Source: Buddleja alternifolia (lineage: Eukaryota > Streptophyta > Magnoliopsida > Lamiales > Scrophulariaceae). From it: DNA of 64,000 nt. Where the stretch lies: positions 25,585,953 through 25,649,952 of the forward strand of contig CM033408.1 of assembly GCA_019426215.1 (NCBI GenBank), in the 5' to 3' direction. The translations under genes and the position numbers were made by a program. Shown piece by piece: positions 36,181 through 49,818 of this stretch (position 1 is its first letter; every line of letters begins with the position of its first letter). Under the pieces are notes generated by a model. The model searched no databases, was not told the origin of the DNA, and saw only the letters and a list, made by a program, of their open reading frames with translations.

Positions 36181-38100
36181 CCAATCACGTAACATTGTTT
36201 TGACAGGAAAACGGTGTAATACTATAACTAAAAGAATAAATGTCAAATAAAGTGGTAGCAACAACATCGGAGGTAATACAAAGTCGCCCTCGTGATTAAC
36301 TCAAGTGCATCTAGCTAACAAATGAGTTGTTTGATTACCAATTCCATGAATAAAAACTAAAGAACTAAAAACTGATTGTAAATATGACACATCAAGGCCA
36401 AAAGATGATAAATCTTCAACTTGAGACTAGAGTCATCTGATCAACGATTTGCAATCACCATCTAAGATTAGCTTCCTCCAACCCATTTGAAATCCCAACT
36501 TGATCACCTTAAATTATGCATGTATCTCTGCCACTTACAAAGTAGTGTCAAATTATACTTTCGTCGAAGCCAAGCTACTGTATCACTGGTTCTATCACGA
36601 CAAGTCACTCAACCATAATAACATGTTCACTTAAAGTTGTAGCTGTGTCAAAGTTAATTTTCAATGCACATGAACCAGAGGGCTCCATTTAATTGTTGTA
36701 TGAAGGACATACTTCAATAGGTTCCTTATATGAGTGAGTGTATGCATGGGCCGCTTACAAGAGAACATTCGGGGTTGAGACTGTTTTTTTTGTTAACAAT
36801 TTGTTGTTGTTTGACCAAATAAGCCAACAAGTGATAATGAATGATGTCTCATAACATAATTTGAAAGTTCTTTCACTAGTAAGTTGTTCTATTGATACAA
36901 AGCGGGTCAATCTGATGCTTTGGATCACCCCGTTTTCTGGTCATAAATTTTAACAATTGGCTCAGTCACTCACTAGTGAAAGTACGACTCTTCAGTGAAA
37001 TCTAGGTCATTTTACAAGGTGATAGAGCAAGAGTCAACATTTTACTTGTGCTATATAATTTTTTAATACATTATATTTTGAAATATGTTTGTAAATCAAC
37101 GCATCCATACTGGATCTTTCTCGTAACATACTATATGTTATGTTTAGTCCCTAACTGTTCATAGGAGGTGGCTATGATGAGTATGCAACCATCGACTTAC
37201 ATAAGATGGAAACGAGGAACTTGAGAAGCATATAAGTCCAAATTTCCCTCTCCATAGATAGACGTCTATTTAGAACAACATTGTGCTACTCCAAGAAAAA
37301 TGGTTAATAATTTCGAGCAAGAGCGTCCAGTGCACGAGATGATAAGTGGATGAAATCGAAAATAGACAATAATTAGGAAATCACCCAACCCTAAATGGAA
37401 TCTTTTAAAAAAAATAATAGGCGCAAAAAAAAAAAGAAGAAGAAGAAGAAGAAGAATAGAATCTATATTAAAAATGAAATATGGCTATGTCTGTTTATAA
37501 TTTTGAGTTAGAATTTTGAAAGTTTATCGAGAAATTCGTACTATGGAAATTCGTGTGAAAATGATGTGATGTGTGTTGTGTTTGTTTATGATTTATAAAA
37601 ATGGTTGAAATTTGTAAACTGTGTCAAATAAATGGTGATAGGTTGATGTATGACGTATTGAATGACTGAGTTAGCTATTTATATAATGATTATGTGAATA
37701 ACTAAATAATAAAATATAAATAAAAAATTACAACGTATGAAAAAGAAAGAGAGATAATGATTGGAGTACATGATTTTGATTGATGATTGTGTGAAATGAT
37801 AGACATAGTGAATGACTGATAATTATATAGAAAATTGAAAAAGTAAGTAAAGAAAATGTAAATTTAGATAAAATAGTTTGTGTTACTGTGTTTTAAGATT
37901 TTGTATATTGAAAATGGAATTTAAAAACATAAACAAACATGGCCATATATAAGTTTTAAAAATTTGAGATGGACCCATTAATATATAACTATCCTAAGCT
38001 GAGCCCCTACCCTCCAAAAAGGTTCTCGCGTCGATTTCTACTTTCAACTGGATTCGGGTCGGGTCACATCGATTCGGGTTTGGAGCTATCTGTTCCATTA
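36181..38100. other. intergenic DNA between the divergent TWD40-2 and EPL1 genes
   Basis: No gene is seen. It includes a diverged copy (about 36,930-37,045) of the TWD40-2 upstream sequence and a GAA microsatellite at about 37,435-37,457. Confidence 0.4.
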
Positions 38101-38691
38101 GCCCCTCTCCGCGAGTTAAATAAACCCTAATCCCCAATTCTTTTCTCAATTTGCTTGCCCCTGATCAATAATTTTATCTGCCTCTAATCAATAAACTTTA
38201 AGAACACAGAGCATCTCACAATTACCGGTATAGCTTCCCGCTATTTCTCGATTTTACACGCATATATTGTGTGTCGATTAGTGTCAGATTGAGTTGCATG
38301 TGTGAAAGATAGGGTTTTAGTTCTGTATATATGTATATGTATATGTATATGTATATGCTTGTGTATGTGTGGTCTAGGGTTCGGAACGTTTTTAGGGCGC
38401 GAATTTTACAATTCAAAAAAGTCCAGCTGAAAATTAGGGTTTGTGACGTAATGCACTTCTCTGATTTCTTCAATTCTTCCAAACTTTGGGGGGTGGTGTG
38501 TGTAAATTGTTAAGTGCAATGGATTATGATCGAGATTGCTGATATATATATTTTGCTAAAGTGCTATATTGATGATTCTTTTTGGATTTTTCATAATTTC
38601 AAATATGGTATTTCAGTGAAGAGAAAGTTGCAGCCACGTGGGCAGGCAGATAAAAAGAGTAATTGATTGAACTGGGAGATGAGTTGATGCT
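38101..38691 (+). promoter_or_regulatory. 5' region of EPL1 with two tiny overlapping uORFs
   Basis: A TATATG-type microsatellite lies at about 38,325-38,356. Just before the start, ATG AGT TGA (38679..38687) overlaps ATG CTA TGA (38687..38695), which in turn overlaps the main ATG (38692). The two stop/start overlaps are TGATG and ATGA. A 5'-UTR intron ending TATTTCAG at about 38,616 is possible but unproven. Confidence 0.5.
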
Positions 38692-41600
38692 ATGAGTAGA
38701 CTCTCATTTAGGCCTCGACCCCTTGACTTCCAGAAGAAGCTCCCCATTGTAAAGTCCGTTAAGGACTTCGAGGATGATGAGGTCCCAACTTCGACTCGGA
38801 ACTCCCAGATGCTCCGGCTTGCTGCCGAGGCTGACAACGAGGTTCGCGATTTACGTCAAGTCCCAACATATAATTTAAATTAATTCCACAGGCTGATCAT
38901 GTTGCCAATGAGAAAATGTTTATCCAGTTACTTAGTTTTATGGTATAGTTTTGAAGTATAGATATGTATCCGTAAAAGAGTATTAATTTTTGAAATACCA
39001 ATCTTTTCTTTTTATAAGAATCATCAAACAAATATATGTACTGGAGACTAACTGGAGAATGTATTTTCTGGTATCATCACATCCTTGACAAACATAACAA
39101 ACTAATAGTAGCCAGAAGAGCTGAAAGTATTATTTTATCTGCCATAAAGCTATTTATGCGAGCCAATTGAATTCTATATGGTTTTTTAAAATGTGGAAGA
39201 ACAACATTTTAGCAGGGAATACATCTTGTTTGGTTGCTTCTTGGGATTTTTTGTGATGCTCTTCACCAGTAAACACTTATTAAAAGTAATTGTGTTTGCT
39301 CTCGTCTTTTCATAAGATTTATGGTAGTCATTGAAACTGCAAGGTAGGTAAATTGATTGGGTGAGTCCTGAACAATATTATACATATGCTAACTCATGCA
39401 AGGGTTGCTTATTTATAGGTGCAACAAGTACCTGGGGCTGGCAAGAAAGTTGTTTCAGAAATACCTACTCCTGAGTTTGTGGTTGTTGACACATATGAAA
39501 GGGACTATTCTCGTACCTTCAACCAACCAACATCGTACCTGCGCGCAAGGGGAGGTCAGTCAACTGCATGGGCCACTGATAGATATAATATTTTTAACTT
39601 AATTATGTATAATAATTTAGTTATGTTACTGGCAGCTCGAGCGGAAATCGGAGAATTTGTTGAGTACGATCTTGATAATGAGGATGAGGATTGGCTTGAA
39701 GAGTTCAACCAAGAAAGAAAAACTCTTGCACCTGAAAAGTAATAATCTTACTATCTTGTATAGTCCTCTTGTAGGAGTACAATATGTATTTTATCCATTC
39801 TTTGGTTTCACTTCCATCATTTCTCTATCAACAATATGTGATATCCTCCTTATGCCACCATTAGTGTATCAAGTCGGAAATTAGTTTCCTCTTACTTATA
39901 ATAGTTGTTCTTGATCCATTGCTAACTTTGAACATTATCTGTACGAACTGTTATCTAATAGAAAATGAGCATTCTATTTTTTGATGCTACATCTTTTGGT
40001 TTATTAAAATTACTTCCAGGTTCCATACAACAAAGATTATTGATTCCATTGTTATACTTCAAACATTAGTGATACAAGAGCTGATATCTAATAGAACATA
40101 AACATAGTTATTCTTTGAATACTAATGATAAAAGCTGATATCTAATTGAAATTGACCATTTTATTTTGGGATGCTTCTATCTTTTCGTATGTGAAGAATG
40201 TGTCATTGAGTTTACATAGTTCGAGCTATGGTACTCCCTGCTTAGAAGTTGTAGAATTTGTTTCAGATTCAAATGGAGCTTCAGGCCACTTTAGATGTGA
40301 TGCGCTCCATAACATTACTCATATGCTTGTAATCCACTGTTTGTACTTAGGTCATTTGGGTTTAATGCAGATTGGAGACGATTATTTTCAAGTTGGAGGT
40401 TTTAGATCATAAGGCTCGTGAAAGAGCAGGAGTTATTACTCCAACTCTTGGTTCTGCTATTCCAGTGCTTTTAACTTTTGATGCTGCTGTCGAGGTGAAA
40501 ATTACAGTTTATTTTGCAGCGTTTACAATTATTTTTCTTGTATTTCGTCACTTTTGATTCAACTTGTGTGTAATTATGTGCTTCATTTCCTTTTTTGGTT
40601 GTAAGAGCTCATTATTTTGCGACTGAAACACTTATTGCTTTTTGCTTAGACTTGATTCATGTAGCAAGCTGTACAACTAGTAGAAAATTACCTAGTCCGC
40701 TTTTCTTGTTTCAGTATATTTTTTCTTTATCATGCTCTTGGTTTTTAGTATTTTATATTTTTATTTTATGTTTTCTCATACATTATGTCTGCAGTCAGAT
40801 AGATCAACTGTTTTCCTTTACTAGATGTCTTTGATTGTGAGCATTCGATAGCTATTTAATAATGAAAATGTGATGGAAAAGATCAGGCAGGGGTTTTGCA
40901 GCTAGGACCTTGAGATTGACCTCAACCATGTTGGATATGATGAATTCTGAAGATAATACCTTCTCTGGTTGTTTTTATAGATTTTCCAATTTTTATCTTC
41001 CTCTTTTTTGAAGACAAAGAAGCTTCATGCCTTTCGTTTTTATATGATTTTACACTTCATTGGAGAAAAATGAGATTTATTTGAAAGATGACAGGTCGTG
41101 AAGGAACCTCAACCTGTATGTTCTGTCCGTTTTCCTTAAGGAGATTCATGCGCGCCTGCAAAATTTTCTTTTTTTCTTTTTGTTTGGAGGCAGTGTTTGC
41201 TTGAATTTTCATTCTTCTTTTTACCCGAAAACTTCGTTACAATAATTATGGAGAACTTTGTTTGATCTCATGGCTCTTAAGTAGTGGACAAGCTAAAATG
41301 TGAACCAGGAGTCCTGGAAATTTTAAAAAACAGCAAATAATCTTTTGAATTGGTAGTGGTTTGAGTTTGCAGGTTTGTTTTGTTGATGTTTTCTGTTTAA
41401 TTGCACTAAATCTACTGTTTGAGGCGTCAGGAAGTTTATATTATGCAACCACCTGCCTCCCCTGTGCAACCCCCCGCCTCCCCTGCATATAGGATACAGA
41501 ATTTCAAGTTTAATGATGTTACACTAGTTGTTTGTGTGTTAAAAATTTCTAGGACAGGATGAAGGCCCTATTTATGGTAGTGTGAAAGGAGTATAATAGG

Positions 41601-44600
41601 GAGTAGGCACACTCTTTCAAATTCTAAACCTTATTATAACTGCACTCAAGGGCCTCAGGGCAGACAGGTATGGGTTTGAGGAATATTTTGCGACATATCA
41701 TGTCATAAATTAATCAGGGCTGTGTTTGTTCTGGTTCGTGTTGCAGGATTGTGATGGTGGTTGCTCATCTATTTTTTCTTTATTTGCTTTTTTGATTTAT
41801 TTGTTTGGGGATTTTGTTTTTATTGATATTTGGTATCAGTATTGTGCTTATAAGTTGTCTTTCTATTGTTTATATTTCTCTATCATGTGGGTTTTTGTTG
41901 TGTCCCTTTTTTTTTTTAAAAAATATTCTAATTCTAAGATGATTTACATGCTAGGCATTGCAAGCGCTTTCCATCAAGTATGGAGTTTTCCAATCTATTT
42001 ATAGTTACTGGAAGGAAAAGGTATATATCAGCTGTATTTCATGTTCTATTATGCTCTCCTCTCCTCTACTCTTTTTTTTTGGTGAAAACTAGTTTATCAG
42101 AATGACGTTATTTTACTGAAAAATGGGTCAGAAACTTCTTGTGGACCCAAGCTCTTTATTCTTTTGACGAGTTATAGGCATCATGGGCATCAGTGATGAT
42201 ATGCGGGATGAAACTTTAGGGGATCAGAGTATTCTCCGTAACTTGACGAGTAATTGGACATTCATCATTTGATTGCATTTGCTTCAATAAAGGGAAAGGA
42301 TGGATTAAATACAACATACTGTACTTCTTTTAAACGTGATTTGACATGACAAAAATGTTGAATTTGAATAATAGTTAGAGAGAAGTCATTTGCATCTTTC
42401 ATATTTAAGGTAAAAGTTGATAACACCTGCAGTTGCTAAATTTTATTGTCTCTGAGCAAAAATGTATGAAACACATAGGCTGGAGTTTTAAATGAATGGG
42501 GCGCTTGCAAGCAGGTTTATTTGTTTTTATACAGACACATCTAACTTTTAGTGTGCAATAGTGTGATGGGGTTCTAGTTTAGAAGATCTCAACCAATCCT
42601 TTTGAGTTCTCCACGAGAATACATGTGCATCTTGGGGCATTTTTGTGATCATGATGAACATAACTAGCTCCTCTTGTAATATCCTCCTTTGATGTGCATG
42701 AACTGGAAAATTGAAGAAGTTTATGGAGTATTCTATGCAATATATATGCTGTAGTTCATTGACTACTCTATGCAAAATTTCGGTGATCTTGATACATGGA
42801 CCTACAATTCAAAAAGATATGTTATTTCACCAGGCCAAGCTATAAGTTTCATATTGTACTGTTGATAATGTATAGTATGTTATATTGAGCATATAGTGAA
42901 AGTTTTTTGGCTAGAAAAATAATTGAGGCTGCAGGACTTTTCCTTGTACCGAGATTTTGTGAATCAGTTTAGTATCAGATTTGGTTTTTGAGAATTTAGA
43001 AGTGAGGTAGATTGTGATTCATATTAACTTGCTGGTTCATAGCTGGCTTTTACTTTTCAATAATAGAACTATACTTTAGAAGAAGTTTGTATGTAACTTT
43101 TGCTTCCTTTGTCGTCTTTTTATCTGCCAGCGTGAACGATGGCAAAAACCTATCCTTCGACGTTTGCAGGTTAGTGTTCTCATATCATTAATTGGTATTA
43201 CTTTTAAGAATTCTGGTCAAATGTTATAAAACTTTTATGGTGAAAATTACTGGTAAGGGGTTCTTGCTTTTCCAATAAATAATCAGACCTCACTCCTGCT
43301 TCCGTTTATGCAATGTTCATATAATACTTTAATGTTGCAAACAGTGTTTTCTTCAAGAATTATTTAAACATAAATTATCACATAGCTATGATGTGGGTTA
43401 TCTTGTTTTCCTTTTGGCCTCTATCGTGGTTATAGCTAGTGAGGCATTAGTTTTATATAGGGGTCTTTCCTTAGGAGACTTCCAGAGTGAATGAAAATCT
43501 GTCTTTAACTTTCAGTAGCCTTTTTGAGGACTCATGTCCCTTTCCTTGATGTCCATCTTTCATTTTCAATAATAATCATTTTTACTATCAAAAAGAGTTT
43601 GCGACACCATCGACTTTTTTCCCTTTTATGTTACCTTTTAGTCTTCTGAGTTGCACTTGATTTACTGCAAGCATTTTATGCCTTTTGTCCAAGTCGCATA
43701 AAGGATTTTCTTCTTGAATAATTACTTTTAGCTGCTAATAACTTTTCTTACAATTACCTTACAGCCACCTCCGCCGGTCAACGATACCAATCCATACAAT
43801 GTGTTCAGGCCAAGGGAGAAAGCTCACAGGCTTCACACTAGGAGGGTATGAGATAATTGGTTTTAAGTTTGTTATGTGGTGCTTCTTTATGTGATAAACC
43901 CTGAGGATTGAAATTGCCTATGTATGGTGCTGTGTGTAACTCATTTCCTTTTAAACAGATGCAAAGGAGAGAAAACAATGTGCAATCCTTTGAAAAGCTT
44001 CGACAGGTGACTGCTAAATCCATTATACCATTATCTTTTTCTCGTATATTTCTCGGTAGTGTATAGAAAGAATTGAAAATTATGTGGTTTGTAGATTTTC
44101 AAGCATTAAAATAGAAAAAGCTATGTTCAGTTATTTGAAAAGCTTGGACAGGTGAGGATTGGGATCCAGCCTTTGAATCATGTGTTGCTTCAATTATAAG
44201 TGTGTAATGGTGTGCATGGTGTAGGAAAATTGAAAATCTGAAATACAGTGATTAATAGATTTCTGGAGCATTAAAATACTAAACAGTTCCTGTACTTGTT
44301 CTGCTTATTCGTTTTGACGTGAAAGATATTAAATATTTGTTGCAATTTTCTAGCATAGCTTCTTCCACTGAAAAGTTACAAAACCATATCTGTTTGCTTT
44401 AATTGGCCGTCATGTCTATCAAATATCGACGCTTCATTTGCCTTAAGTAAACTGAAAACAGGCTTTAGCATAAACTGGATGTTACATGCACCACGACTTT
44501 GTATTTTGGCATGAATGCTTTTGTTCATGCTATACTTTGACGCTTTGCTCTTGAAGTTTAAAATGAGAAACCGAGAGCACCATCAGATCAATTGCTCCAG

Positions 44601-47600
44601 TTTAGTGATGATATTTAATATTTCAGAAGAACCATTGAAAAGCTTACTCCATTAAGCATGGGATCAGTTCTCTTTGCAAGTTTTAATTCTCCAGACACAA
44701 TTCATGGATCTTTAAGTGCAGCAGAGTTGTCCTCCTTGTTGAAGGCATGCTTTTGATTTGATACTATGAACATTTTAGCTGTTATTCTGAACCTTGTTTG
44801 TGAAATAGTTTTGTGGTGGATGTTAACATCTATTTCAATTGAATGCAATTCTTAGCCTTCCGTAGAGCCTCCCTTGTGCCACTTACCCCAAGATTTCGTT
44901 GAGCTCTTGTGGAGAACAAAAATTACTTCTGAGTCACACTATCTGTTTCTTGTTCTGAGGTTCATGCTTGTTAAACATGCACATGAAATGGGACTCTTTT
45001 TGGGTCACCAACTCACAGCCTTCAGTTTCTCATCTTGAATCATTTTTCTTTAGTTTATAACTCCAATGGTTACTTCATTTCCCTTTCCTGACTGCTAACC
45101 GATTCGAGAAGTAAGATCTGAGACATGACAAGTGAAGAACTTAGAGGATAAAAGTTAATAAATTAACTTACAATTCAAAAAAAAAAAATAAAAAAAATTG
45201 GAGTTCTTTGAGTCATAGGTCCAAGCTTCTAATCCACAATATTCATTTGTGTTATTCCAAGTAACACTTGTTCACTTAGTTTTGGCTTTTGATTCACTTT
45301 CTTCAGGTCAGGCGCAACCTCGATCAGGCAAAGACCATTCTCGAGGCTCTGATCAAGGTATTGATACTTATGGTTTGAAATATCTCGAGATATTCTTGAT
45401 AAGTTTTCTGTTCATATGGTGGTTGGAATTTGCAATGATGATCAGTGCCCATTCCTTCATTGTGCTTCTGTAGAGAGAAGAGAAAAAACGAGAACTTGTG
45501 TGTAGTGAGGTCACCCTCCAGAGAATTCAGATGAAATACAAGGTTTATGTCTTTATCTTATGCTGCTACTTATTATGCCAAAATTGCATGCCTTTGTTCA
45601 GTCTCTGAATATCTAATAGACAGGTGCCACAACCAGATAGCTATTTATGAACCACTATGCACATGAAAGCTGAATGTCTTGTAAATTTGTTAAAATATGA
45701 AGATTGCAGAATAAGGAACTCGTGGTAGGATGAGAATACCGACAATTAATTTTAAAAAATATAAATAAATAATAAATTCAATTTTTTTTTTGATAAAGAA
45801 TAAGAAGTATGATCAATTTTGGCTGTTGATTAATTGCTTTGGTGCCACCACTTTACTAGAGTGTTAGAATTTGGACTCATTACATGGTATTGGCTAGCTA
45901 CTAGATAACATTTGTGTTTGGATTGAAGCCCACCCATGAAAACCCGTAGAAGGCCTATACGGGCTCTTGGAAAAAAATTGAAGCAGTGGAGTGGATTATG
46001 CCTCTTGTAACTTCTGTCTTTCAGTCTGTCCATGAAATGGTTATAAAATCCCAATGAACAGATAAGAAACCTTATTATTTTTTTTTTTTTGGTTTCCTTG
46101 AAATTGAAAACACATGGAATAAATTTGATGTTAGCTGTTGCATGGTGGATTATCATCCACTTGATTTCATGCCGTGTGGATATGAATTGGGGCCAAAAGG
46201 AATAATGATTCTAAGATTATCTTACCAGTTTAAATAGAATAAGTCATGGTGGTTCTTTATAATGTGGAAAAACATTTATAAGGTTACTATATTCAAAAGG
46301 CTTAGGCCGTACATGAGATTCTCTCGTTAACTTCCTTTCTCAAATGAATGCTGAAAATTGTTTCTGTCAATTGAAGTTGTTTGTCTGGAACTTACAGATG
46401 TAGCCTTGAAGACCCTGCGCACGAATTCATTTATTGTCAAACAATTATTAGAGTACACACCCTTTGAACTTCAAGCTTCATTCTAGCCTGTCATCAATTA
46501 ACACGCACAAGCACATGCAACTGTTTTAAGTTGGTTGACCAGGGGGGTTTTGTTGTCAAATATCAGCCTATATTATTTGAAAATTGAGTGATGTCCAAAT
46601 CAATGAACTTATATCAGAATATTTTAATTCGTCATCATCTCAAAACAAATTTTGAGTCCAGGTACGTATATCTCAACCGAATCAAATACAACCTAAAGAT
46701 GAGAAGAGCCACTGATCAAGTGTCTTACACTGACATGGACCAAACATATTTTCATTCTCCACACATTCCCCGATACATTTCCCCAAAATATAATTTCCTC
46801 GAAAACAAGCAGAAATGATACCAAACAAAGGATGAAAATTCTTGCTTAAATTGTAGAAATATATTTTCTGCCCAAAATATTGAAGTTGGAGCCACTTTTC
46901 CTTTTTGTCGATGCTTAAATGTTGTCGGGCCTTTACTGTGATTCAGATTATTTCAAAGGCCAAAGCAACTAATGTTCATAATTATTTCAAATATTTCAGA
47001 ATGATCCCGACTTCCTCGAGGATTATTTGGCATTGCCTGGATTGCCGTCCTTTCCTAGCAAGGTTGGGTCAAGCGAAGAGGAGTTCTTTGATTCTGATGA
47101 TGTGGCTAACAGCCGTCCACACGTTCGGCCTGCTCCAGTACAAAATCCACCTTTCACAGAATCAAAGCTGGTGATGGTTCCTGGAGGAAGCACCAGGCGA
47201 GAGGCCAGAAGGCGTGTTCCTCAGAGTTGGCTTCATAAACTGGTATATATCTATTGCCTTTCTGATGAAATTAAATTCTTGTCTACGTTAATACGTTTGC
47301 ATTACCCTTTTAAAGTTGAGATAACTCAATAACTCCTGGGATTATTTTATAATTTTAGTCCTTCATCCTTGTCACTGATTCAACTTCTGACCCTTTTATC
47401 ACTTGTCAAAGTTAGTTCATCCGATCTTTCAGTTTTTCCCCAAATATGGTCTTTTGATCAATTTTGTGTTAATTGCTTATAGAGTTGCATGTGCGAGAGA
47501 CCAAAATTGTAAAAAAATTAAAATTAAGGACATAAAAAATCAAACTTAAGAGAGAAAAAGTATTATGTTTCCTATATGTACATGCATGCACGTGAGCAAT

Positions 47601-48215
47601 TCCTTTATTATCGGCTTTCCAACAGTCGGAACAAATTGTGGTTAAAAATGAAAGTGAGGGACTAAATTTGACAAGGTTTAAATTATAGGAAGTCAAATTG
47701 AATGATTGACCTAGATGAACCAGAAATGTAACTCACTGTAATGATTCTTGATATCATAATTTAGAGTACAGGTTGTTGGATGCACTTGAATAGATGTTAG
47801 GGATAATTACACTCACACCCCCTCAATGATTGTAATTATCAATTAGTGAGGGGAGGTTTGAGTGATTACCCCATCATTGAGGGGGTGTGAGTGTAATTAT
47901 CCCTGGATGTTATGTACCTCCCCTATTCATAATAATGTAACTTGGCATCCCTTTATGTTTGTCCAGGACCCGAACGAGCCAGTTCTGCTCTTTACAAAGC
48001 CATTACTTCCAGATAAATTAGCAGCTGCTGGAATTATACCTCCATCAGCTCCTTCAACCCCAGATATCACATCTCCTTGCGTATCTAACTTCCGAGGAAG
48101 GATTGGTAGAGGTGGCAGAATAGTATTTGATAGATGGAATCCTCTAATGCATACTCCAATCGACTGTGGTGACTCTTTATATTTACCACCTAAACCTCGG
48201 GATTTGCCAGGGTAA
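38692..48215 (+). CDS. EPL1: Enhancer of polycomb-like protein (EPL1), NuA4 histone acetyltransferase subunit
   Basis: Twelve exons: 38692..38841, 39419..39554, 39636..39738, 40371..40494, 41955..42020, 43131..43169, 43765..43845, 43959..44006, 45307..45357, 45474..45542, 47000..47242, 47967..48215. They encode 452 aa with GT-AG introns and an unbroken frame. The N-terminal MSRLSFRPRPLDFQKKLPIV and the EPcA-type domain (ETYERDYSRTF-like DTYERDYSRTF, YLRARG, EFVEYDLDNEDEDWL) are diagnostic. Middle exons give SIKYGVFQSIYSYWKEK, RERWQKPILRRLQPPPP and NPYNVFRPREKAHRLHTRR; the C-terminus has FRGRIGRGGRIVFDRWNP. EPL1 bridges the MYST acetyltransferase to ING and EAF6 proteins in the piccolo module, acetylating histones H4/H2A in the nucleus. 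Length is as in Arabidopsis EPL1A/B. The start is fixed by homology despite two upstream ATGs. It appears intact. Confidence 0.95.
44122..44280 (+). repeat. decayed tandem copy of EPL1 exon 8 end plus intron
   Basis: GTTCAGTTATTTGAAAAGCT followed by TGGACAGGTGAGG repeats the end of exon 8 (43978..44008), and the following intron sequence also recurs, for example GCATTAAAATA. The copy lies about 145 bp downstream and keeps a GT donor but no good acceptor. Confidence 0.6.
47800..47903 (+). mobile_element. 104-bp MITE in EPL1 intron 11
   Basis: Near-perfect inverted ends: GGGATAATTACACTCACACC and its reverse complement at the right. Flanks TAGATGTTA (47791..47799) and TGGATGTTA (47904..47912) form a 9-bp duplication with one mismatch, the size expected for a Mutator-like element. 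Confidence 0.85.
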
Positions 48216-48661
48216 CATTTTCTAACCATTTTATGAATGAAATTTCTGAGAATTTATTCATGTCCCCTTGAAATTTTATACATGGCGACATTTTGGCCGT
48301 TTGGGGCGACTAAGAGAGTAGAAAATGAGGTTGGTGGCAATAGATGTACGAGTAGGCCAAATGCTCTTATAGGAGCTCTTGTTTGTATGATCATATTTCT
48401 TTTGCCTTAGATTAGGAAAAATGGCTTTGTATTTTAGGCTAAGAGTATGAACTGCGGAAGTGCAGTATGTTTATTTGTTTAATTTGAAATGGCCAAATTA
48501 GAAGCTAGTCACAATTTATGCTTTCTGTTTGTAAAAGGAAAACATGAATGGGTACCTAAATATTTTATTTATGTAAATATATGTTTATCTTTTCCTGAGT
48601 TGTTCTTGTTATAATTCTACAATGGAAATACATTTTGAGAAGATATTTTACATTAGAATAT
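48216..48661. other. EPL1 3' UTR and downstream DNA
   Basis: Follows the EPL1 stop codon. No other gene is seen and the polyadenylation site is not resolved. Confidence 0.4.
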
Positions 48662-48670
48662 AAGGTTAAT

Positions 48671-49431
48671 TATTTAGTGTAATTACAGTTCAGTCCCCGT
48701 ATTTGAGCACATAACAAAAACCCTTCTTATAATAAAACTATACAATCACCCCTCTCTGCTAGAAAATTAATATAATATGCGGAAATCATCCAAAAAATTC
48801 TAGATTTCCCATTTTGCTCTTGAGGGTGTGTGTAATTTTTTAATATTAAAGAGGATATAACTGTAATTTTAAGTTTAGAATTAAATAAGGATTTCGTAAA
48901 AAAATTATTAAAATCTTGATAATGAAATGCAAATTTGGATTACGCCAATTTGAATATATTTAAGAAAATAAAAATAAGTACCGAGTATCGATTTATTTTA
49001 GGAGCAATATCATAATTTAGTTCAAATACATCTTAATTTGAAAGTTGTCATAAAATATGAAAACATTTAGTAAATTAAAATAAGTTGAAAGAAAACAAAT
49101 ATATTAAGGTCATAACAAAAAAGAAAATTAACAAAATTATTATGGAAAAATATCAAAAAAAGACAAAGAAGGAAAAAATGAAAAAAAAAAAAGCAAGGGA
49201 AATTAGTTGGGGCGGGGGTGTAAATAAGGAGGGTGTTGATCTAATTAACCCTTTTTTAACTTAATTTTTTTAATTTTTTAGAACAAGGGTAAGATTGATG
49301 TTTTACACATTTTCCGTCACATTTGACCTGACGGCCTTTAGTCACAGGGTCAATGTAAGCTTTTATTATAAGAGAGGGTATTTGTTATGAGTCCAAAATA
49401 AACGGCCTGGACTGTAATTACACTAAATAAA
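48671..49431 (+). mobile_element. MULE-like non-autonomous element
   Basis: The left end TATTTAGTGTAATTACAG is mirrored at the right end, with about 60 bp of imperfect terminal inverted repeat. Flanks AAGGTTAAT (48662..48670) and AAGGGTAAT (49432..49440) form a 9-bp duplication with one mismatch. The interior is AT-rich with no coding sequence. Confidence 0.78.
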
Positions 49432-49710
49432 AAGGGTAATTAGTATAATTAACCTAAATATTTTCTATATTCTACAAGTGAATTCGCAAGTGAGAATTTT
49501 TCACTGACTTGGTCGTGAATTATCTAAAAGATTAGACAAGACAAAACTCAAGTGCTATAAGAATATTTCTTTTCTAATTTGGTAATAATTACAAGCGTGC
49601 AATTGTCATATTTGATCCTAAGATGAATATATAATAATTAAAGAGGAATAAATATACAATTTCGAAATAAAGGAAATGCACGCAAGAGAATCTTTATCTT
49701 AGTAATTTTC

Positions 49711-49720
49711 ATTATAAAAA
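49711..49720 (+). promoter_or_regulatory. TATA box upstream of a micropeptide ORF
   Basis: ATTATAAAAA lies about 100 bases before the ATG at 49819, the usual distance for a core promoter with a short leader. Confidence 0.45.
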
Positions 49721-49818
49721 GGTAACAAAAATTGCTATGATTTTGTTTATCCATTTTTTATACTTTGAATTTTGAATTATAATTTATCAATTTTTTTTTT
49801 GAATTATAATCAGCAAAA

